NCBI GenBank assembly: GCA_016180605.1 | Contig: JACPAW010000048.1 | Span: 1-5,756 of the forward strand | Length of the DNA: 5,756 nucleotides | From: Candidatus Omnitrophota bacterium | GTDB lineage: Bacteria; Omnitrophota; Gorgyraeia; Aquiviventales; Aquiviventaceae | Direction of reading: 5' to 3' | Shown here: one piece after another, positions 1 to 5,756 of the stretch | How the letters are laid out: every line of letters begins with the position of its first letter | Numbering within the stretch: position 1 is the stretch's first letter | Notes under the pieces: generated by a model | Databases searched by the model: none | What the model saw: the letters and a program-made list of their open reading frames with translations, nothing else | What the model was told of the DNA's origin: nothing | Translations under genes and position numbers: made by a program

Positions 1-60
1 GCTCCACCGAATTGTTTTCATATCACAGAGCGAAGCAGAACGCGTTATTTCTCATTCGGT

Positions 61-66
61 AGGAGG
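61..66 (+). promoter_or_regulatory. Perfect Shine-Dalgarno hexamer upstream of the cysteine-rich gene
   Basis: The hexamer AGGAGG lies ten bases before the TTG codon at 77, slightly longer than optimal spacing. It is the only strong ribosome-binding-site match near the start of the first gene, and it is the reason TTG 77 is offered as that gene's start although no ATG or GTG is available. A frame-3 reading from the left edge stops at 60-62 (TAG), so the tail of an upstream gene could overlap this site. That tail is too short to identify. Confidence 0.45.
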
Positions 67-76
67 TCTAGTTTGT

Positions 77-700
77 TTGCTGTTATTGAGTCCTTCAATC
101 GAAGGAATCGCTGCCAACGGGATACCGGCTAGCTACGAAGAATGCTTAAGAGATAAAAACCAAACCAGCGAAATTTCGCAGCTGCGCTGCATCTATAGCT
201 TGCCCCTTGAGCCGACCCAGCGTACAGTGGAGTGTCTGACACAAACTGAGGCGTATCGATCGTGGGCGGGTCAATCCTGCAATGCCACTCACGATGAAAC
301 CGGATACGGTTTATCCTGCGGGCAAACGAGGGTCGGCATCCACGATCTTCCTTGCGAACTTATCTTTTATAGCCCGGAGTACGCTTTTCCAGCGGATTTT
401 ATCGAATGCCAGAAACGCTCAGGAAAGATAAGCCCCACCTATACCGGTGATAAGATCTGCAGCATTGAGATCGAGCTGCCGCCTTTTTACGGGCAACCTA
501 ATAAAACCGTAGTGAATCTGGAAGTTGGACAGAGACTCATGGAAGCCTGCCGTGTGCAAGGGGGCTTCTACGAGTTAGCACTAGGTGAGCATCCACAATG
601 TTACGCCGCTTTCGTAGAGGCAATGACACAGGAAGCTTGCGAAGCAGCCCGTCATCGGTGGGTGCAGCTGCCAGCAGGTGCTTTTAGATGCATGCCATAA
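77..700 (+). CDS. Cysteine-rich probable exported protein, function unknown
   Basis: I do not recognise this protein. From the TTG at 77 it has 207 residues. The frame is also open back to base 2, and the upstream codons extend a hydrophobic stretch (GLVCLLLLSPS) that resembles a signal-peptide core ending near ANG. The true start may therefore lie upstream or off the edge. It has 12 cysteines, at residues 23, 38, 53, 68, 81, 93, 111, 128, 158, 175, 188 and 205. The first four are exactly 15 apart, and the C-terminus holds two EAC-X16-C units (156-175 and 186-205). An even cysteine count plus a leader suggests a disulfide-bonded periplasmic or secreted protein; this is inference. No catalytic motif or further membrane segment is visible. 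The stop is ten bases before the dnaX ATG, so it is probably co-transcribed with dnaX without an obvious functional link. Confidence 0.6.
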   Translation: MLLLSPSIEGIAANGIPASYEECLRDKNQTSEISQLRCIYSLPLEPTQRTVECLTQTEAYRSWAGQSCNATHDETGYGLSCGQTRVGIHDLPCELIFYSPEYAFPADFIECQKRSGKISPTYTGDKICSIEIELPPFYGQPNKTVVNLEVGQRLMEACRVQGGFYELALGEHPQCYAAFVEAMTQEACEAARHRWVQLPAGAFRCMP

Positions 701-956
701 GGTAAGAAAGATGACCCCTCATTTGCCACTTGCTCGAAAATATCGGCCTCAGACTTTTGCGGAACTCATCGGCCAGCCGCACGTGGCTGCTACACTCACT
801 CGTGCCATCGAAAGCAAACGGATTGCCCAGGCTTATCTGTTTGCCGGCATGCGAGGAGTGGGAAAAACTTCGGCTGCGCGCATTCTGGCCAAGTGCCTCA
901 ACTGTGCGAAGGGCCCGACCGCCGAACCATGCCATCAGTGCCCTAGCTGCACGCAG

Positions 957-965
957 ATTACCGCG
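957..965 (+). other. Deletion junction in dnaX: nine bases shared by both reading frames
   Basis: The string ATTACCGCG reads Ile-Thr-Ala after CPSCTQ in the upstream frame. It reads (Asp)-Tyr-Arg before VYIIDEVHML in the downstream frame. Both readings are what DnaX proteins commonly have at these two separate places, about 36 residues apart. The simplest reading is that this string, or a near copy, once occurred twice and one copy was lost with the DNA between. From the frames, the lost length must leave a remainder of 1 on division by 3; about 109 bases would fit. Confidence 0.7.
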
Positions 966-988
966 TCTACATCATCGATGAAGTCCAT

Positions 989-2224
989 ATGCTCACGATG
1001 GAAGCCTTCAACGCCCTCTTAAAGACGCTCGAGGAGCCCCCGGCGCACGTGAAATTTATTTTTGCCACAACCGTTGCCTCCAAGATTCCGGGGACGATTC
1101 TCTCGCGCTGCCAACGCTTTGATTTCCGCCGCATGGATATGACCACACTGGTTGCTACCTTAAAGAAGCTAGCCCAGGCGGAGCGCATCGAGATCAGCGA
1201 AGCAGCCCTTTTCTCTATTGCTCGCGCCGCTGATGGCAGCTTGCGCGATGCGGAAGTCGCCCTCGAACAAGCATCCAGCTTTGCCAAAGGAAAAATCGAA
1301 GAGGATGACGTAGCAGAGCTTCTTGGAAGTGTCGAATCGGAAGCCCTCTTTGCTTGGGGGCAGGCGATTTTGGAGAGAAATGCAACGCAAACGCTTCAAT
1401 TATTGCTTGCCCAGCTGGATCAAGGGCGAGATGCCCCCCAACTGTTAATGAGCCTGTTGCGGCATTTCCGAAATCTGCTGATCGTTTCAAGCACCGCGGC
1501 CTCTTCTTCTAAAGGAGAATTACGCTCACAGTTAGTCGATGAACCCGAAGAGCGCCTGATAGAATTGGAAAAGCAAGCCCAGTCGTTTTCAGAACAAGAA
1601 TTGTTGTTGATTCTTCAGATGCTCAATGGAGCCTATGATTTGGTGCGGCGCAGCCCGATGGGCAGGCTGGTCTTGGAAATGGTGTTGCTCAAGCTCGCTA
1701 CACGCGAACAATGGCAGTCTCTGGAACAAATCAGCCGCCGCTTGGAGGCCATGCAAGACCCGGCTCGCGTTCATGTTTCTGAAGCATCAGAGCAAGCGGC
1801 TGCAACGGTGGAACCTTCATCTGATGTGATAACGAGCGAAGGAGAAGGAGTCCGTTTGGAAGCGATCGTTTCTTTGTGGCCGGAATTTCTCGAAAAGCTT
1901 GGCCAGCAGAAGATGTCCCTTTCTGCCTATTTGGCGGATTCAAGGCCGGTTGCTCTTAAGGAAAACGTGCTGACAGTGGGGTTGCCCAGCTTCTCGCTTC
2001 ATCAAGAAGTGTTAAGCCACAGCGACAATCGCAAATTGATCACGAATCTCCTCAACAGCCTTTGTCAAAGTCATCTGACTATTACTTACACGACACTCAC
2101 AGAATCTCCCAGTGAACAACTCAGCAAGCCAAGCACGACTACCCCTGCTGCAGCTCCGACGGTTGTCCAGGATATTGTGAAGATGTTTAACGCCACGTTG
2201 ATCGACCGTCCACGCACGGCATAA
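989..2224 (+). CDS. dnaX: Downstream open frame of the broken dnaX (Walker B to C-terminus)
   Basis: This is the 411-residue piece an automatic caller would report. Its ATG is the Met of the IDEVHML motif, not a natural start, and it has no clear ribosome binding site. It holds sensor-1 ATT (residues 26-28), the SRC arginine-finger motif (39-41), GSLRDAE (83-89), the clamp-loader collar domain (about 110-240), a low-conservation linker (about 255-285) and a C-terminal domain (about 290-370) of the tau type. The Walker A loop is absent, so even if expressed it could not bind ATP normally. It ends with a one-base overlap onto the recR ATG. The frame is undecayed throughout, which argues that the upstream lesion is recent or artefactual. 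Confidence 0.75.
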   Translation: MLTMEAFNALLKTLEEPPAHVKFIFATTVASKIPGTILSRCQRFDFRRMDMTTLVATLKKLAQAERIEISEAALFSIARAADGSLRDAEVALEQASSFAKGKIEEDDVAELLGSVESEALFAWGQAILERNATQTLQLLLAQLDQGRDAPQLLMSLLRHFRNLLIVSSTAASSSKGELRSQLVDEPEERLIELEKQAQSFSEQELLLILQMLNGAYDLVRRSPMGRLVLEMVLLKLATREQWQSLEQISRRLEAMQDPARVHVSEASEQAAATVEPSSDVITSEGEGVRLEAIVSLWPEFLEKLGQQKMSLSAYLADSRPVALKENVLTVGLPSFSLHQEVLSHSDNRKLITNLLNSLCQSHLTITYTTLTESPSEQLSKPSTTTPAAAPTVVQDIVKMFNATLIDRPRTA

Positions 2225-2823
2225 TGACTTACGCCAAGCCCTTAACGATGTTGTTGCAAGCGCTGGAGCGTCTGCCTGGAATCGGCCCGCGTTCTGCAGA
2301 GCGCATTGCCTTTTACTTGCTGCGTACCTCCCGCGAGGAGGCACGGCAGCTCGCCCAGGCTATCGTCGATGTCAAGGAACGCCTGCGTTTCTGCACCTTA
2401 TGCTTTAATCTCAGCGAAGCAGACCGCTGCCCAGTCTGCCAGGATCCTGCCCGCGATCCTTCAATCATTTGTGTCGTGGAAGAGCCCAAAGATGTTTTAG
2501 CCATTGAAAAGACGGGAAGTTTCCGCGGACTCTATCATGTGCTTCTGGGAGCGATTGCTCCCCTTGAAGGGGTCGGACCGGAACTTCTGAAAATCGATGA
2601 ACTGCTGCATCGCCTTTCCGAGGGGACCGTTCAAGAAGTAATCGTGGCTACCGATGCGGATAAAGACGGGGAAATCACCGCCGCTCATCTTTCCAAGCTG
2701 ATTCGTGGAAAGCCCATCCGGCTCACCCGGATTGCCTCTGGGATTCCTGTTGGCAGCCATCTGGAATATGCGGATCAGGCCACCTTGGCGCGCGCCTTAG
2801 AAGGGCGGCGGGAGCTTTTTTAG
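2224..2823 (+). CDS. recR: Recombination mediator protein RecR
   Basis: RecR acts with RecO (and RecF) to load RecA onto SSB-coated single-stranded DNA during gap repair. The 199 residues match the usual family length. In order: an N-terminal helix-hairpin-helix (LPGIGPRSAERIAF, 17-30), a four-cysteine zinc module (C57, C60, C69, C72), a Toprim domain starting at IICVVEEPKDVLAIE (81-95), the RGLYHVLLGAIAPLEGVGPE segment (101-120), and the C-terminal motif LEYADQATLARALEGRREL. The Toprim acidic loop reads ATDADKDGEITA (142-153), where most RecR proteins have ATNPTxEGEATA, so it carries a topoisomerase-like DxD. The ATG overlaps the dnaX TAA by one base (TAATG), implying translational coupling. 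The dnaX-recR pairing is widely conserved, usually with the small ybaB gene between them, which is absent here. No truncation or frameshift. Confidence 0.97.
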   Translation: MTYAKPLTMLLQALERLPGIGPRSAERIAFYLLRTSREEARQLAQAIVDVKERLRFCTLCFNLSEADRCPVCQDPARDPSIICVVEEPKDVLAIEKTGSFRGLYHVLLGAIAPLEGVGPELLKIDELLHRLSEGTVQEVIVATDADKDGEITAAHLSKLIRGKPIRLTRIASGIPVGSHLEYADQATLARALEGRRELF

Positions 2824-2830
2824 CACCCCT

Positions 2831-4615
2831 ATGAGAATCTTGGTGCCGTTTTTGGCCATCGCAGGCTTGCTGGCTGGCGGCTATTGGTACCTGCGAGCGC
2901 ATCCGGAAATTCTGCCAAGCAACATCAATCTTCATCCTGTCATCCAGTCGTCTCCTTCAGCGCAAAAAACCCCCGCAAAAACATCTTCTGCGCCATCTCA
3001 GAAACCACCTGTATCGAAGCCAAAGCCGAAAGCCCAACCGAGAGCAAAGAATAGCGGTGTGCCACAGCAAACCAAGCCGCCTTCTCCGCCGCCGGATCCG
3101 GCAAAGCAGGTCACTCTTTTTTTGGCCAATGGCGGGGCAGTTACCGGAGAACTGGTGAGTGAGACGGCCCACGAAGTGACGTTGCGCTGGGAATATGGGG
3201 ACGTCAGCTTTCAGCGTTCTGAAATCAAGCAGCTGATCCGCGGCAAAGAAGGCACGGGTGAAGATGGGTTGGTCATGCCCTGGGAGGCAGAGCACTCCAA
3301 GATCGACTGGTCCTACCAGAATGACGTGGTCATCAAGCTGATGCGGGGTACGGTCGTGGATGCCAAAATTGTCGATGTCAAACCCAATGAAATCTTTCTG
3401 CAGCAAATTCTTCCCAATGGAGGCAGTGTGGAGCACACCATCGCCAGAAAGGACGTCGAACAGCTATTGTTTAAACCCGTGCAGAACGAGCGTTCAAAAG
3501 CAATCGAAGAGAGCTTAAAGACGATCTTTCCCAAAATGAGCTGGTACGCAGAGGGTCTTTTTACCATCGTTACCGACTCTACGCCGCCTACGGTGCGTGA
3601 ATATCGGCGCACGGTGCGGGAGCTTGCGACGGAGTGGTACCTGGCCTTCTTCCCGCTTCTTAAAAACCGCAGCCCTTCTGCCGAGCATTACATCGTTGTC
3701 TTCGAAGACCTAAACGCCTATGCGACCTATGCTTTGACGGACGGAGTACCCGGGTGGCTTGCCGTCGGCTATTTCAATCCGGAGGACCAGGTGCTTTACT
3801 GCTTTAATGTGGTCGGTGGACGCTTCTCCGAGCTTCTGTACGAGGCGTACTTGGGCAGGTTCCGTGGCTTTCGGGATCAGGTAGAGAACCACTTCAAGGA
3901 TTCCCGCTATCAGGAAACGGTCTCCGGGCAACTCTCGGAGTTCCTGCAAAAGCTGGAACAAGCGCATGCGATGGTCCGCCAGTTCTTTACCGATATGGGA
4001 GTGGACACGCTGCGCCATGAGATGACGCACGAGCTTTTTCATAACTGGGGTTTACAGGGGATTGCCCTTTCCCAGATGGCCGAGGAAGGAACAGAGAAAG
4101 CACAGAAGAAGCGGCAGTTTCTAGAGTCTTCTGAGCCGAAGGAAAAGCGCAAGATTCTAGATGAGCTTTTACTGCAGCAAAGCAAAGACCAGATCCCGCA
4201 GATGCAGGCGGATAATTCCTGGTACATCGAAGGCCTGGCAGGATACATGGAGCCAAGGCCGCTGGGCAGCCTCAATCTGGAGCGTCTGGCAGAACTTCAG
4301 GAAGCGCAAACCAAAAAACAGATTCTACCCCTGGAATTCCTGGATACGTTCCGCATGGGAAGCTTCATTGGTTTATCGACGGAAAGCGCTCTCTATGCTT
4401 ATGCGCAAAGCTGGGCTTTTTGCCACTTTCTCATGAACCGTTATCCTCAAGGATTCCTTGCCTACATGGAGAAAGTAGCACGGGATAAACCAAAGAAAGA
4501 GGACGATACCTTAAGCTGGCTAGTGAAAGCGCTCGGAAAAGAGCAGCGCCTCTTGGAGGCGGACATCGACTTGGAAAATGAGCTAACTGCCTTGGCCAAT
4601 CGACTGTGGGGATAA
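2831..4615 (+). CDS. Membrane-anchored DUF1570-like gluzincin metallopeptidase with N-terminal beta modules
   Basis: This is a probable zinc peptidase tethered at the cell envelope; its substrate is unknown. The 594 residues show: a single N-terminal hydrophobic segment (about 5-21) acting as anchor or signal; a Pro/Lys/Ser-rich linker (about 38-92), probably spanning the periplasm; two similar beta-rich modules (about 94-137 and 166-215), each opening with a V-x-(L/I)-x-L-x-x-G-type strand and ending in an acidic-rich QLI/QLL strand; and a C-terminal peptidase domain. The domain has HEMTHELFH with zinc ligands H396 and H400 and catalytic E397, then WYIEGLAGYME with E467 as likely third ligand. 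This layout matches DUF1570-type proteins. A charged helical insert (about 412-458) separates the two motifs. The closing YAQSWAFCHFLMNRYP segment also fits the family. The start lies seven bases after the recR stop without a strong Shine-Dalgarno site, so it probably depends on read-through translation. Fold assignment is moderately sure; activity is inferred. Confidence 0.8.
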   Translation: MRILVPFLAIAGLLAGGYWYLRAHPEILPSNINLHPVIQSSPSAQKTPAKTSSAPSQKPPVSKPKPKAQPRAKNSGVPQQTKPPSPPPDPAKQVTLFLANGGAVTGELVSETAHEVTLRWEYGDVSFQRSEIKQLIRGKEGTGEDGLVMPWEAEHSKIDWSYQNDVVIKLMRGTVVDAKIVDVKPNEIFLQQILPNGGSVEHTIARKDVEQLLFKPVQNERSKAIEESLKTIFPKMSWYAEGLFTIVTDSTPPTVREYRRTVRELATEWYLAFFPLLKNRSPSAEHYIVVFEDLNAYATYALTDGVPGWLAVGYFNPEDQVLYCFNVVGGRFSELLYEAYLGRFRGFRDQVENHFKDSRYQETVSGQLSEFLQKLEQAHAMVRQFFTDMGVDTLRHEMTHELFHNWGLQGIALSQMAEEGTEKAQKKRQFLESSEPKEKRKILDELLLQQSKDQIPQMQADNSWYIEGLAGYMEPRPLGSLNLERLAELQEAQTKKQILPLEFLDTFRMGSFIGLSTESALYAYAQSWAFCHFLMNRYPQGFLAYMEKVARDKPKKEDDTLSWLVKALGKEQRLLEADIDLENELTALANRLWG

Positions 4616-5197
4616 TCACTGCGAAAGAGGCGGGGAAGTCGTTGTCTTTTTAAGATAGTCCAGAAGCTGAGCGTGCATGGGGCTTAGCTTTTCTTTCAAA
4701 TCCGAATCGGCAAGATCGATTGCCTGTTCCAGATCCGCCAGAGCTTTTGCGGGTTCTTTTTTGCGCTGCCAAGCGACGGCACGGTTAATGTAAGGATCGG
4801 CATCCTCCGGAGCCAAGGCAATGGCGCGCGTATTATCTTCGATGGCACCCTCGAAGTCTTCCTTCATCAAGCGGGCAAGGCCTCGGTTATAAAAAGCCGC
4901 TGCATCCTGAGCAGCAAGTTCGATGACCGCACTAAAATCACGGATGGCTCCTTCAAGATCCTTGGAATCCAACAGCAGTTTTCCACGGTGAGCCATCACT
5001 TCGGCTGCTTTAGGATTCAAAGCGATGGCTTGCGAATCATCAGCGATTGCTCCTGTCGTGTCTTTATTTTCCTGGCGTAAAACTGCACGGCGCGCATACA
5101 ATCGCCAGGATGGCTTGCGAATCATCAGCGATTGCTCCTGTCGTGTCTTTATTTTCCTGGCGTAAAACTGCACGGCGCGCATACAATCGCCAGGCAT
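4616..5197 (-). CDS. Downstream part of the split TPR gene
   Basis: A 193-residue open frame. It begins with codons from the right-hand duplicate read out of frame (MRAVQFYARK...) and then runs into the left-hand duplicate in the correct frame (WRLYARRAV...), followed by three repeats and the C-terminal tail. The first 30 or so residues are therefore not natural protein. It overlaps the upstream part by 134 bases, and a +1 shift within the overlap would be needed to join them. I see no classical slippery site, so separate translation is doubtful. Confidence 0.6.
   Translation of the reverse strand: MPGDCMRAVQFYARKIKTRQEQSLMIRKPSWRLYARRAVLRQENKDTTGAIADDSQAIALNPKAAEVMAHRGKLLLDSKDLEGAIRDFSAVIELAAQDAAAFYNRGLARLMKEDFEGAIEDNTRAIALAPEDADPYINRAVAWQRKKEPAKALADLEQAIDLADSDLKEKLSPMHAQLLDYLKKTTTSPPLSQ
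5025..5194 (-). repeat. Perfect 85-bp tandem duplication, two copies (5025-5109 and 5110-5194)
   Basis: The two copies are identical at all 85 positions, and one extra G (5024 and 5109) also matches. The unit length is 28 codons plus one base, so the second copy shifts the frame of the TPR gene. Each copy contains a 7-base inverted repeat, CCTGGCG and CGCCAGG, at 5071-5077 with 5103-5109 and at 5156-5162 with 5188-5194. The right arm ends exactly at the copy boundary. The duplicated DNA lies inside a single TPR, and its length (85) is not that of a natural TPR unit (102), so it is not ordinary repeat-family growth. Confidence 0.97.
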
Positions 5198-5756
5198 CTT
5201 CCTCGGTTTCTGACCCTACTTGCTCTATAGCGGCAGTGTAGTCTGCTAAAGCAGCTTCTAAATTCCCCCGTTTATAGTACACCTCAGCACGCATGGTCAG
5301 AAGGGAAGTATCGCCTGGCTCTTGTTCCAGCGCTTTCGTCAGGTCAGCAAGTGCTTTCTTGTCGTCTCCTTGCTTAAGCCATGCTTCGGCACGGTTTCTT
5401 AATGCATCGCTATGGTTGGGATCCAATTTCAACACGGCATCAAGATCCGTTAAGGCAGCCTGCCAGTTTTCTTGCTTTGCTTGAAGCTTGGCGCGATACA
5501 AAAGAGCGCGGGTTTCTTTGGGGTCGGTTTGGATCGCTTGTGCTAAATCCGCAAGCGCTTGTTCGAAGTTTTCTTTGTGCTCATGGGCAACCGCACGATT
5601 GATAAAGCCTTCCACCAGGTTGTGGCGGAAGGTTATTTGCTGGGTAAAGTCGGCAATGGCGTTGTCCCAATCATCTTGGGCGATTCGTATCAACCCGCGC
5701 CCGGCATAGGCCTCCCCGAGAGTCGGGTTGAGTTTCAGCGCTTGCGTGTAATCGGC
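5064..5756 (-). CDS. Upstream part of the split TPR gene (partial, N-terminus off window)
   Basis: This is the portion a ribosome would make from the sequence as given. It reads in frame from the right edge (ADYTQALKLNP...) through six full repeats and most of the next. It then crosses the duplication junction and adds an unrelated tail (LAIVCAPCSFTPGK) before the TAA at 5064-5066. A TTG at 5691-5693 could be mistaken for a start, but upstream codons continue the TPR pattern, so it is an internal leucine. Such a truncated solenoid could still fold, lacking the last three repeats and the C-terminal helix. Confidence 0.7.
   Translation of the reverse strand, partial: ADYTQALKLNPTLGEAYAGRGLIRIAQDDWDNAIADFTQQITFRHNLVEGFINRAVAHEHKENFEQALADLAQAIQTDPKETRALLYRAKLQAKQENWQAALTDLDAVLKLDPNHSDALRNRAEAWLKQGDDKKALADLTKALEQEPGDTSLLTMRAEVYYKRGNLEAALADYTAAIEQVGSETEEDAWRLYARRAVLRQENKDTTGAIADDSQAILAIVCAPCSFTPGK

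Larger units (their letters stand above)
711..2224 (+). pseudogene. dnaX: DNA polymerase III subunit tau/gamma, broken by an internal out-of-frame deletion
   Basis: DnaX is the ATPase core of the clamp loader, which places the sliding clamp on primed DNA and couples polymerases at the fork. The ATG at 711 follows a weak AAGG site (699-702) and gives the typical opening LARKYRPQTFAELIGQ. The first frame carries Walker A (GMRGVGKTS, residues 46-54) and the zinc cysteines C65, C74, C77 and C80. It then loses homology after CTQIT and stops at 1020-1022. From about 959 a different frame continues with YRVYIIDEVHML (Walker B), sensor-1 ATT, the SRC arginine finger, GSLRDAE (sensor 2), the helical domain III and a C-terminal tau-like domain. 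About 36 codons between zinc module and Walker B are absent, the segment that carries the EIDAAS-type strand in the family. The two halves together plus the missing part would give about 540 residues, normal for DnaX. As written, no functional protein is possible. Identification is firm; whether the lesion is real is not. Confidence 0.92.
4616..5756 (-). pseudogene. TPR-repeat protein gene, split by an 85-bp tandem duplication; 5' end beyond window
   Basis: The minus strand encodes a chain of 34-residue tetratricopeptide repeats, helical-pair scaffolds for protein-protein contact. Reading from the right edge there is one partial repeat ending ALKLNP and then nine complete repeats. Most carry the TPR signature (a small residue and Tyr/Arg in helix A, Ala-(I/L)-x-D-(F/L) in helix B, Asp/Asn-Pro turn). 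A charged C-terminal helix and the tail TTTSPPLSQ follow. The repeat beginning DAWRLYARRAV is interrupted because 85 bases are duplicated. With one copy removed the frame is continuous for at least 351 residues. As written, the upstream part stops at 5064-5066. The frame runs off the window at 5756, so any signal peptide, anchor or extra domain at the N-terminus is unseen. It converges on the peptidase gene with no spacer. The partner is unknown. Confidence 0.85.

Noticed and set aside
945..990. Intein or intron in dnaX
   Set aside because: Inteins do occur in DnaX, but coding sequence is missing here rather than added.
950..1022. Programmed frameshift producing gamma and tau forms of DnaX
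   Set aside because: The known signal makes a short gamma form far downstream. Here a conserved block of about 36 residues is absent and no A-rich slippery string is present, so slippage could not rebuild the protein.
1215..1490. Minus-strand open frames across dnaX and recR
   Set aside because: They overlap strongly supported conserved genes, show no family motifs and have no ribosome binding sites.
2957..3436. 159-codon open frame on the minus strand inside the peptidase gene
   Set aside because: Its translation is low-complexity Arg/Leu/Trp-rich, the mirror of the Pro/Lys-rich linker, and it lies fully within a well-supported gene.
5064..5197. Programmed +1 frameshift joining the two TPR parts
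   Set aside because: No recognisable shift site, and the break is fully explained by the exact 85-bp duplication.
4616..5756. CRISPR or DNA-level repeat array
   Set aside because: The periodic similarity is that of 34-residue TPR units at protein level. Apart from the single 85-bp duplication the DNA copies diverge, and there is no repeat-spacer pattern.

Overview
The window looks like chromosomal DNA of a Gram-negative-type bacterium of moderate GC (roughly half). A dnaX-recR core sits beside a membrane-anchored DUF1570-like metallopeptidase and a tetratricopeptide-repeat (TPR) protein. DUF1570-type peptidases and large TPR proteins are common in the PVC superphylum (Planctomycetes, Verrucomicrobia, Chlamydiae), so a PVC-group organism is my best guess. 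No marker in the window proves this.

Layout. Plus strand, tightly packed and probably one transcript: (1) a cysteine-rich, probably exported protein of unknown function (77-700; its frame is open to the left edge); (2) dnaX, the clamp-loader tau/gamma subunit gene (711-2224), broken near 957-965 by an out-of-frame deletion of about 36 codons; (3) recR (2224-2823), intact and overlapping the dnaX stop by one base; (4) a 594-residue membrane-anchored protein with a gluzincin-type HExxH...E site (2831-4615). On the minus strand a TPR-repeat gene (4616 to beyond 5756) converges on the peptidase gene with no bases between the two stop codons. It is split by a perfect 85-bp tandem duplication (5025-5194).

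The notable observation is that two of the five genes carry a clean, single, out-of-frame structural lesion while the coding sequence on either side is undecayed. In dnaX the junction is a 9-base string that reads correctly in both flanking frames, as expected if a deletion occurred between short direct repeats. In the TPR gene, removing one 85-bp copy restores one continuous frame with regular 34-residue repeats. Either these are recent or reversible rearrangements, or they are assembly errors. Because dnaX is normally essential, error, mixed population or a second dnaX copy must be considered first. I see no CRISPR array, tRNA, rRNA, insertion sequence or phage gene, and no convincing new multi-gene system.
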